Source of the DNA: Hungatella sp. UBA5982
GTDB taxonomy: Bacteria > Bacillota > Clostridia > Lachnospirales > Lachnospiraceae
Assembly (NCBI GenBank): GCA_002429965.1
Contig: DJBG01000082.1
Coordinates: 7,621 to 13,928 of the forward strand
Length of the DNA: 6,308 nucleotides
Reading direction: 5' to 3'
Below, in pieces: positions 1 through 5,138 of this stretch (the stretch's first letter is position 1; each line of letters begins with the position of its first letter). The notes under the pieces were generated by a model. It did not search any database and was not told where the DNA came from. It was given only the letters and a program-made list of their open reading frames with translations. Both the position numbers and the translations under genes were made by a program.

Positions 1-2
1 AT

Positions 3-1262
3 GACGGCGTATTCGGAGAGGGCTTCAGCCTCTTTGGCCTGGAAATTCCCGGTGTGCCGGTTGTTATTGAAGGCGTTTTAACTGCTGTAGGCTGTGCAGA
101 TTGGCTGCAGGGACTGATTCTTGACGGAATCGTAGCAGGTGTCGGCGCTGTCCTTGGTTTCGTGCCTCAGATGCTGGTACTTTTCATCTTCCTGGCATTT
201 TTAGAGGCTTGCGGCTACATGGCAAGAGTTGCCTTTATCATGGACCGTATTTTCCGCCGGTTTGGTCTTTCTGGCAAGTCCTTTATCCCAATGTTAATCG
301 GAAGCGGCTGCGGTGTGCCTGGAATTATGGCTTCCCGTACCATTGAAAATGACCGTGACCGTAAGATGACTATTATGACAACTACCTTCATTCCCTGCGG
401 AGCAAAGCTTCCCATCATCGCTTTGATTGCAGGTGCATTGTTCGGCGGAGCAGCCTGGGTGGCTCCAAGTGCTTACTTTGTAGGAATAGCAGCCATCGTT
501 TGCTCAGGAATTATTTTAAAGAAGACAAAAATGTTTGCAGGAGATCCGGCGCCTTTCGTTATGGAACTTCCGGCTTACCATATGCCTACAGTTGTAAATA
601 TTTTAAGAAGTATGTGGGAACGTGGCTGGTCCTTTATTAAAAAAGCAGGTACCATCATTCTTCTGGCAACCATCTTTGTTTGGTTTACTTCCTTCTTCGG
701 CTGGGTAGACGGCCAGTTCCGGTTGTTAGACGCTTTGGAACTTGATCACAGCATCCTTGCGGCAGTTGGAGGCACAATCAGCTGGATCTTCGCACCTCTT
801 GGCTGGGGTGACTGGAAATCTGCGGTTGCAGCCATCACCGGACTGATTGCAAAAGAAAACGTAGTAGGTACATTCGGTATCCTGTTTGGTTTTGCGGAAG
901 TTGCAGAAGATGGATCTGAAATCTGGGGAACGCTTGCGACCAGCATGACTCCTTTGGCAGCGTATTCCTTCCTGATATTCAATCTTCTCTGCGCCCCATG
1001 CTTTGCTGCTATGGGAGCCATTAAAAGAGAGATGAACAATATCAAATGGTTCTGGTTTGCTGTCGGATATCAGACCCTTCTGGCTTATGTCGTATCTCTC
1101 TGCGTTTTCCAGATTGGATCCCTGGTGATCACAGGAACTTTTGGAATCTTTACTATCGTTGCCTTTGCCCTGATCGCAGGATTCATTTACCTGATGGTGA
1201 GGCCGTCAAAGGAAGAAAAAAAATCGAACGTTCATTTAAGCAGCGTGGCAGGAGCTAAATAA
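3..1262 (+). CDS. feoB: Ferrous iron transporter FeoB, C-terminal membrane part (5' end cut by window)
   Basis: FeoB imports Fe(II) across the cytoplasmic membrane. It has an N-terminal GTPase domain and a C-terminal membrane domain with two Gate repeats. The frame is open from base 3, so the gene enters from outside; the GTG at 54 is internal and not a real start. About 419 residues are visible, all membrane domain, and the GTPase motifs lie upstream of the window. Recognisable family signatures are GSGCGVPGIMASR (near 301-338), FIPCGAKLPIIA (near 390-425) and the late Gate motif LCAPCFAAMGAIKREM (near 985-1035), which carries conserved Cys residues. Several long hydrophobic segments alternate with short loops, and a short basic tail (PSKEEKKS) ends the protein. 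The next gene is a FeoB-associated mini-protein followed by a Fur-type regulator, which supports an iron-uptake operon. Identification is secure; only the 5' part and any feoA gene are unseen. Confidence 0.97.
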   Translation, partial: DGVFGEGFSLFGLEIPGVPVVIEGVLTAVGCADWLQGLILDGIVAGVGAVLGFVPQMLVLFIFLAFLEACGYMARVAFIMDRIFRRFGLSGKSFIPMLIGSGCGVPGIMASRTIENDRDRKMTIMTTTFIPCGAKLPIIALIAGALFGGAAWVAPSAYFVGIAAIVCSGIILKKTKMFAGDPAPFVMELPAYHMPTVVNILRSMWERGWSFIKKAGTIILLATIFVWFTSFFGWVDGQFRLLDALELDHSILAAVGGTISWIFAPLGWGDWKSAVAAITGLIAKENVVGTFGILFGFAEVAEDGSEIWGTLATSMTPLAAYSFLIFNLLCAPCFAAMGAIKREMNNIKWFWFAVGYQTLLAYVVSLCVFQIGSLVITGTFGIFTIVAFALIAGFIYLMVRPSKEEKKSNVHLSSVAGAK

Positions 1263-1280
1263 GCTCCGGCCACGGCTGGA

Positions 1281-1303
1281 AGCCTGCACCTTACCTGCAG
1301 GCT
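1281..1303 (+). other. Perfect 8-bp hairpin between feoB and the mini-protein gene
   Basis: AGCCTGCA at 1281-1288 is the exact reverse complement of TGCAGGCT at 1296-1303, with a 7-base loop. No T-run follows (the next bases are CATAATATAAGG), so it is not a standard intrinsic terminator. It sits 8 bases upstream of the AAGGAGGT ribosome binding site at 1312-1319. It could be an mRNA processing or stabilising element, or could modulate expression of the gene after feoB. The function is inference. Confidence 0.4.
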
Positions 1304-1324
1304 CATAATATAAGGAGGTACTTT

Positions 1325-1462
1325 ATGGGAACACTGGTTGTTTTAGTCGTTGTTGCCGGAGCGGTGGCGTTGGCAGTAAAAAGCATGATTCGTGATAAAA
1401 AGAACGGGAAATCCATTCAGTGCGGCGGAGAATGCAAAAATTGCGGAGGACATTGCCATTAA
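1325..1462 (+). CDS. FeoB-associated Cys-rich membrane mini-protein
   Basis: This 45-residue protein has a single N-terminal hydrophobic segment (about residues 3-18, rich in V, A and L), a short basic stretch (KSMIRDKKNGK) and a Cys/His-rich tail, CGGECKNCGGHCH, with four cysteines and two histidines. That architecture, and its place directly after feoB, match the small FeoB-associated Cys-rich membrane protein family found in Firmicutes. In that family the tail has been suggested to help Fe(II) handling at the FeoB pore; this is not shown here. The start is well supported: AAGGAGGT at 1312-1319 lies 5 bases before the ATG. It begins 62 bases after the feoB stop and probably shares its transcript. 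The four closely spaced cysteines could bind a metal ion or undergo redox change, which is inference. Confidence 0.9.
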   Translation: MGTLVVLVVVAGAVALAVKSMIRDKKNGKSIQCGGECKNCGGHCH

Positions 1463-1525
1463 TTTAGGCGGCAGAAGGAAAAAGCTGTTTATGCCTTAAA
1501 AATACCTGTAAACGGAGGCGCGCAA

Positions 1526-2017
1526 GTGGAGAGACAAACGAACATCAATGAGAAAAGAAAAATGCCTGACTCCAGAAGCTATCACAGGACAAAAATGCAG
1601 AAAGAACTGATCATTGAGAAGCTGAAGGCAAAAGGCTGCAGGATCACAAAGCAGCGCTGTACTCTTTTGGATGTCATACTGGAGCATGAATGTTCCAGCT
1701 GCAAGGAGATTTATTATAAGGCATCAGGCGTGGATGAGACCATCGGCGCTGCGACCGTCTACCGGATGGTCAATATCCTGGAAGAAATCGGGGCCATCAG
1801 CCGGAAGAACATGTATAAAGTCGTCTATTCGGAAACCTGTCCCATGGAAGAGGCATGTACGGTGGTTTTGGACGATGAAACTACTTATCAGCTCTCTGCC
1901 AAGAACTGGAATCAGGTGGTCCAGGCAGGACTTAGCGCCTGCGGATATTTAGATGGCCAGAAAATATCTTCTATTATAGTGAAGCCCTGTGAATGCGAGA
2001 ATGCTGATTGCATTTGA
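1526..2017 (+). CDS. Divergent Fur-family transcriptional regulator, Cys-rich, without the His-rich metal motif
   Basis: This 163-residue protein has a Fur-type winged-helix DNA-binding domain at about residues 25-103. Visible hallmarks are TKQR (41-44), the EIYYKAS stretch after a CxxC (C56, C59), and the recognition region ATVYRMVNILEEIGAI (76-91). The C-terminal half is unlike standard Fur: the HHHH/HxH metal motif and the usual paired CxxC zinc motifs are absent. It instead carries C105, C111, C139 and a terminal CECENADC cluster (C155, C157, C162). There are ten cysteines in total. The start is GTG at 1526, chosen because GGAGG at 1514-1518 is 7 bases upstream; ATG codons at 1562 and 1595 are in frame but lack comparable sites. 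Family membership is secure. It may sense metal, haem or redox state and regulate the feo genes, but the ligand is unknown. It sits 63 bases after the mini-protein gene. Confidence 0.88.
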   Translation: MERQTNINEKRKMPDSRSYHRTKMQKELIIEKLKAKGCRITKQRCTLLDVILEHECSSCKEIYYKASGVDETIGAATVYRMVNILEEIGAISRKNMYKVVYSETCPMEEACTVVLDDETTYQLSAKNWNQVVQAGLSACGYLDGQKISSIIVKPCECENADCI

Positions 2018-2023
2018 TATGTA

Positions 2024-2039
2024 GTTAGCATTAACTAAC
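2024..2039. promoter_or_regulatory. Candidate operator palindrome before the HD-GYP gene
   Basis: GTTAG (2024-2028) and CTAAC (2035-2039) are inverted repeats separated by CATTAA, giving a 16-base A/T-rich palindrome between the Fur-family gene and the HD-GYP start at 2053. The half-site arrangement (TTAG, 6 bases, CTAA) resembles the general form of metal-regulator boxes of the DtxR/MntR kind. No promoter is evident next to it, and as RNA it would form only a 5-bp stem with no T-run, so a terminator is unlikely. Function is speculative. Confidence 0.3.
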
Positions 2040-2052
2040 CCAAGAAACGAGT

Positions 2053-2676
2053 ATGGAAACTATGGATAGCGGACCAGAATTAGAATTATTTTCAGGCAGC
2101 GTGGACTATCATGAAATCATCGAATGCATTGTGAGTGCATTGGATGCCAAAGACCCCTATACTGCGGGGCATTCCCAAAGGGTGAGCGATATGGCGCTGG
2201 CCCTTTTGGGGTTTTTAGAGCTTGATAAAAAGGAAATAGAGAAGATACATATAGCCGCTCACCTTCATGACATCGGGAAAATCGGGATCCCTGATTCTGT
2301 TTTAAATAAGCCGGAAAGGCTTTCCGGGGAAGAATGGGCGGCCATGAAAAAGCATCCCAGGATAGGGGCTGATATTTTAAGCAAATCCCGTCATTTAAAA
2401 GAGCTGAAGGATATTGTCCTGTATCACCATGAACGTTTTGACGGTAAAGGATATCCGGAAGGGCTGAGGGGAGAGAAGATCCCGCTGGGGGCCAGGATCA
2501 TAGCCATCTGCGATTCTATTGATGCCATGACATCGGACCGGGGATACCGGAGCGCTTATTCTATGGAACATTGCTATGAAGAAATCGAAAAGAATCTGGG
2601 AGTGATGTACGATCCGGTGATCGGGGCGTTGGCATTAAAGCATTGGGACCAGGTGACAAAAACGGCCGGAAAATGA
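2053..2676 (+). CDS. Stand-alone HD-GYP domain protein, predicted cyclic-di-GMP phosphodiesterase
   Basis: This 207-residue soluble protein is almost entirely one HD-GYP domain. HD-GYP enzymes hydrolyse cyclic-di-GMP (some act on related cyclic dinucleotides) using a bi- or tri-iron centre. The metal and signature residues are present: H40 in GHSQRV, H72-D73 in HDIGK, H101 in KKHP, H125-H126 in YHHERFDGKGYPEGL, and D157 in DSIDAMTSDRGYR. The GYP signature (133-135) is intact, so it is probably active. No receiver, GAF or PAS domain is attached; the first ~18 residues are only an acidic leader. The start ATG at 2053 has a weak ribosome binding site, and an in-frame ATG at 2062 is an alternative. 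It lies 35 bases after the Fur-family gene. The iron-containing active site makes a link with iron status plausible, but that is inference. Confidence 0.93.
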   Translation: METMDSGPELELFSGSVDYHEIIECIVSALDAKDPYTAGHSQRVSDMALALLGFLELDKKEIEKIHIAAHLHDIGKIGIPDSVLNKPERLSGEEWAAMKKHPRIGADILSKSRHLKELKDIVLYHHERFDGKGYPEGLRGEKIPLGARIIAICDSIDAMTSDRGYRSAYSMEHCYEEIEKNLGVMYDPVIGALALKHWDQVTKTAGK

Positions 2677-2801
2677 TAATATTTACAGCCCTTATCCTTC
2701 TGGGAGCAGGAGGGATCATGACTCCCACAGTCTCGGCGCTGCTTCATAATACGTCCACTCTGGGAATCAGCTTAAGCAGCATGCAGAATCTGCTGTCCTA
2801 G
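2673..2801 (+). CDS. Possible 42-residue hydrophobic small protein overlapping the HD-GYP stop (ATGA)
   Basis: An ATG at 2673 overlaps the HD-GYP stop as ATGA, the usual arrangement for translational coupling, and opens a 42-codon frame ending in TAG at 2799-2801. The predicted protein starts MIIFTALILLGAGGIM and stays hydrophobic to about residue 24. It then becomes polar and Ser/Asn-rich (HNTSTLGISLSSMQNLLS). It could be a single-span membrane peptide. I do not recognise a family. An internal ATG at 2718 follows AGGAGG at 2708-2713 by 4 bases and would give a 27-residue product. Support comes from the overlap and composition; against it are the short length and weak ribosome binding site. 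It ends just before the thi promoter. Confidence 0.45.
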   Translation: MIIFTALILLGAGGIMTPTVSALLHNTSTLGISLSSMQNLLS

Positions 2802-2810
2802 AAGCCGGGA

Positions 2811-2839
2811 TTGACATTCCCGCCTTCCTGATGTATACT
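2811..2839 (+). promoter_or_regulatory. Sigma-A-type promoter of the thiamine uptake operon
   Basis: TTGACA at 2811-2816 and TATACT at 2834-2839 are separated by exactly 17 bases, an almost perfect vegetative promoter. Transcription should begin near 2844-2847, just ahead of the TPP aptamer. The -35 box lies in the loop of a small inverted repeat (CGGGA 2806-2810, TCCCG 2818-2822), possibly by chance. Confidence 0.85.
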
Positions 2840-2854
2840 TGCAATGAAAATTAA

Positions 2855-2943
2855 AAGGGGTGCTGGAGAAAGTCCGGCTGAGATAAGGCAGTATTGCTTT
2901 AAACCCTGTAACCTGATCTGGATAATGCCAGCGTAGGAAGCTT
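2855..2943 (+). promoter_or_regulatory. TPP riboswitch (THI-box) aptamer
   Basis: The leader carries the conserved THI-box blocks: GGGGTGC (2857-2863), GCTGAGA (2877-2883), ACCCTGTAACCTGATCTGG (2903-2921) and ATAATGCCAGCGTAGG (2922-2937). Helices can be drawn. P2 is GGGT 2858-2861 with ACCC 2903-2906. P3 is CTGGA 2863-2867 with TCCGG 2873-2877, followed by an optional stem 2885-2890/2895-2900. P4 is CCT 2912-2914 with AGG 2935-2937, and P5 is CTGG 2918-2921 with CCAG 2928-2931. P1 is weak here because the 5' flank is A-rich. It binds thiamine pyrophosphate and should favour the terminator at 2963-2988, repressing the four transport genes when TPP is plentiful. Confidence 0.96.
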
Positions 2944-2962
2944 ACAGGCTAAGCCTGTTCAC

Positions 2963-2988
2963 CCGCCCGGACATCCGGGCGGTTTTTT
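2963..2988 (+). terminator. Riboswitch-controlled intrinsic terminator
   Basis: CCGCCCGGA (2963-2971) pairs with TCCGGGCGG (2974-2982), a very GC-rich stem followed by TTTTTTGTTTT. It lies 20 bases after the aptamer and 33 bases before the first gene, so it is the expression platform. A smaller hairpin (ACAGGC 2944-2949 with GCCTGT 2953-2958) sits between aptamer and terminator. Confidence 0.93.
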
Positions 2989-3021
2989 GTTTTCTATAAA
3001 TGATAAAAGGAGAGAAAAGAC

Positions 3022-3318
3022 ATGAATGCAAGCGTAGCGATCCAGACATTGCCGGAGGCAAAAAATGATGAGGAACTGATCCGTATTGTTGACCAGGTGA
3101 TCGATTATATCAAAAGCACAGGACTGAACTATTATGTAGGGCCATTTGAAACCGCTATTGAAGGGGATTATGATGAACTGATGGACATTGTTAAGGAATG
3201 CCAGCACATTGCCATAAGGGCAGGTGCTCCCTCTGTTGCCGCTTATATCAAAGTCACCTACCGGCCGGAAGGGGAGGTACTTACTATTGAAAAGAAAGTC
3301 ACAAAGCATCACAAGTAA
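3022..3318 (+). CDS. Thiamine-binding protein, MTH1187/YkoF family, single domain
   Basis: This 98-residue cytosolic protein belongs to the MTH1187/YkoF-type thiamine-binding family (older name DUF77), which has a ferredoxin-like fold. Matching features are the N-terminal strand ASVAIQTLP, the central GLNYYVGPFETAIEGDYDELM (about 34-54), the helix IVKECQHIAIRAGAP and the final strand AAYIKVTYRP (73-82). B. subtilis YkoF carries two such modules and binds thiamine and its pyrimidine moiety; this one has a single module and probably acts as an oligomer. The start ATG has AAAGGAG at 3006-3012, 9 bases upstream. It is the first gene behind the TPP riboswitch and overlaps the ABC permease gene, which fits a role in thiamine or precursor uptake, perhaps as an intracellular ligand buffer or transporter regulator. 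The exact role is inference. Confidence 0.88.
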   Translation: MNASVAIQTLPEAKNDEELIRIVDQVIDYIKSTGLNYYVGPFETAIEGDYDELMDIVKECQHIAIRAGAPSVAAYIKVTYRPEGEVLTIEKKVTKHHK

Positions 3319-4048
3319 GCTTTGGTCCTGCTCTGCGGTTTTTGGGCTTTTGGTCTTGTGGCAGGGGATCAGTGCTTTCGGTCTTGTGGACCGCTTTCTG
3401 CTCCCCTCGCCCATCAGTGTCGGAAGGGCATTAGTCACGGAATTCCCGGTACTGACAGTCAATGCGGGAATCACCCTTGCCGAGGCGTTTACCGGTCTTT
3501 TTCTAGGGGTGGCAACAGGTTTTGTGATCGCTGTGATCATGGATCATTTTGAAGGCCTTTACCGGGCTTTTTATCCGCTTATCGTTCTGACACAGACCGT
3601 TCCCACGGTAGCCATTGCCCCTCTTTTGGTATTGTGGTTTGGTTACGGAATGGCTCCTAAGGTGATCCTCATAGTATTGACTACCTTCTTTCCCATTACC
3701 GTGGGCATGCTTACCGGTTTTAAGTCAGTGAATCCGGATTCGGTGAACTTATTAAAATCCATGGGAGCCGGAAGAGTAAAAATATTTCGCTATATCAAGC
3801 TTCCCGGAGCTATGGGGCAGTTTTTTGCAAGCCTTCGGATCTCGGTTTCCTATGCCGTGGTCGGAGCGGTCATCTCCGAATGGCTGGGAGGCTTTGGCGG
3901 ACTGGGCGTATACATGACCCGGGTGAAGAAATCCTTTGCCTTTGATAAGATGTTTGCGGTCATTTTTCTCATATCGGCCATCAGTCTTCTTCTTATGAAG
4001 GGTGTGGACGTGCTTTCTAAGAAGTGCATGCCATGGGATAATCAGTGA
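3287..4048 (+). CDS. thiX: ABC transporter permease, thiamine-precursor type (ThiX-like)
   Basis: This 253-residue integral membrane protein of the binding-protein-dependent permease family (BPD_transp_1, as in SsuC/TauC/ThiX) has about six hydrophobic spans. The first is near residues 12-32. The ATPase-contact EAA loop is visible as KSMGAGRVKIFRYIKLPGAM (about 158-177). Other typical segments are LTQTVPTVAIAPLLVLWFG and ISEWLGGFGGLGVYM. I place the start at TTG 3287, because AAGGGGAGGT (3269-3278) lies 9 bases before the TTG and the resulting N-terminus (MKRKSQSITSK) is a normal basic leader before the first span. The frame is open further upstream to an ATG at 3224, but that extension lies inside the preceding gene and lacks a good site. 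With this start it overlaps the thiamine-binding protein gene by 32 bases, which suggests translational coupling. Substrate assignment comes from the riboswitch and the ThiY-like neighbour. Confidence 0.9.
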   Translation: MKRKSQSITSKLWSCSAVFGLLVLWQGISAFGLVDRFLLPSPISVGRALVTEFPVLTVNAGITLAEAFTGLFLGVATGFVIAVIMDHFEGLYRAFYPLIVLTQTVPTVAIAPLLVLWFGYGMAPKVILIVLTTFFPITVGMLTGFKSVNPDSVNLLKSMGAGRVKIFRYIKLPGAMGQFFASLRISVSYAVVGAVISEWLGGFGGLGVYMTRVKKSFAFDKMFAVIFLISAISLLLMKGVDVLSKKCMPWDNQ

Positions 4049-4070
4049 TATGACAGAATTGGAGGAAATA

Positions 4071-5096
4071 ATGAAAAAAACAGGTTTGGCAATTTTAATG
4101 GCAGCCGCGGCAGCCGCATTTCTCACTGCCTGCGGGGGAACCGGGAAACAGGCAGCAAATACGAATTCATCGGATTTAAAAAAAGTGACATTTGTTCTGG
4201 ACTGGACTCCCAATACCAATCATACCGGACTTTATGTGGCAGAGGAAAAGGGGTATTTTAAGGATGAAGGGCTTGAGGTAGAAATCGTTCAGCCCCCCGA
4301 GGATGGGGCGGCAGTTCTGGTGGCCTCCGGAAAAGCCCAGTTTGGAATGTCCTTCCAGGACTCCATGGCACCGGCACTGGCAGGGGAAAATGCCCTTCCG
4401 ATTACGGCAGTAGCAGCGGTCATCCAGCATAATACCTCCGGTATTATTTCCAGAAAAGGCGAGGGGATGGCTTCTCCAAAGGGAATGGAAGGAAAGAAAT
4501 ATGCTACCTGGGATATTCCGGTAGAAAAGGCCATGGTCAAAGATGTGGTGGAATCCGATGGAGGTGACTTTTCCAAGGTGAAGCTGATTCCCAGCACGGT
4601 TACAGATGAGGTTTCCGCATTAAAATCAAAATCAGTGGATGCCATCTGGATCTTTTATGCATGGGCAGGTGTCAAAATGGAAGTAGAAGGCCTTGATACG
4701 GATTACTTTGCATTTGCAGATTTGAATCCGGCATTTGATTATTACACGCCGGTCATTATTGCGGGAAATGAATTCCTAAAGCAGGAGCCTGAGACGGCCA
4801 GAGCCTTTTTAAGGGCTGTGAGCAAAGGGTATGAGGATGCCGGGAAAGACCCGGAGGGGGCAGCCCGCATATTACTTAAAGCGGCGCCGGAGCTTGATGA
4901 GAAGCTGGTGATGGAAAGCCAGAAATATCTGGCGGATAAATATCAGGCTGATGAGAAAGAATGGGGATATATAGATCCAAAACGGTGGAACAGGTTTTAT
5001 GACTGGCTCAATGAGAATGGCCTGTCCAGTCCTGAGATTCCGGAAAATGCCGGTTTTTCAAACGATTATCTGCCTCGGCTAAATTCTCCGCAGTAA
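4071..5096 (+). CDS. thiY: ABC substrate-binding lipoprotein, NMT1/THI5-like (ThiY-like pyrimidine precursor binder)
   Basis: This 341-residue extracellular lipoprotein has a lipid-anchor signal peptide: MKK, a hydrophobic Ala-rich core, and lipobox LTAC with the anchor Cys at residue 21. The mature protein is a periplasmic-binding-type fold of the NMT1/THI5 family, beginning TFVLDWTPNTNHTGLYVAEE (40-59) and continuing GYFKDEGLEVEIV. B. halodurans ThiY of this family binds N-formyl-4-amino-5-aminomethyl-2-methylpyrimidine, a thiamine breakdown product; yeast Thi5 is an HMP synthase, but the Cys-rich motif associated with it was not seen here. The start ATG 4071 has GGAGG at 4061-4065; an in-frame ATG at 4050 would spoil the signal peptide and has no site. 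It is 22 bases after the permease. The likely role is capture of a pyrimidine precursor (formylaminopyrimidine or HMP), though thiamine cannot be excluded. Confidence 0.92.
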   Translation: MKKTGLAILMAAAAAAFLTACGGTGKQAANTNSSDLKKVTFVLDWTPNTNHTGLYVAEEKGYFKDEGLEVEIVQPPEDGAAVLVASGKAQFGMSFQDSMAPALAGENALPITAVAAVIQHNTSGIISRKGEGMASPKGMEGKKYATWDIPVEKAMVKDVVESDGGDFSKVKLIPSTVTDEVSALKSKSVDAIWIFYAWAGVKMEVEGLDTDYFAFADLNPAFDYYTPVIIAGNEFLKQEPETARAFLRAVSKGYEDAGKDPEGAARILLKAAPELDEKLVMESQKYLADKYQADEKEWGYIDPKRWNRFYDWLNENGLSSPEIPENAGFSNDYLPRLNSPQ

Positions 5097-5138
5097 GCAA
5101 GGGGAAGTTCATTGCTTTCAGAAATAAAGGAGGAAACT

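Noticed and set aside
1046..1258. Second + strand frame inside the 3' end of feoB
   Set aside because: It is a shadow of the feoB frame, which carries conserved FeoB motifs through the same bases.
2806..2822. Inverted repeat CGGGA/TCCCG around the -35 box as an operator or terminator
   Set aside because: The arms are only five bases with no T-run; regulation is already explained by the riboswitch, so chance is likely.
2959..3540. Long minus-strand open frame of 193 codons across the thiamine-binding and permease genes
   Set aside because: It runs through the riboswitch terminator and two well-supported + strand genes, and its translation resembles no family I know.
3752..4219. Minus-strand open frame opposite the permease and binding-protein genes
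   Set aside because: It is antisense to clear coding sequence, with no ribosome binding site or recognisable protein motif.
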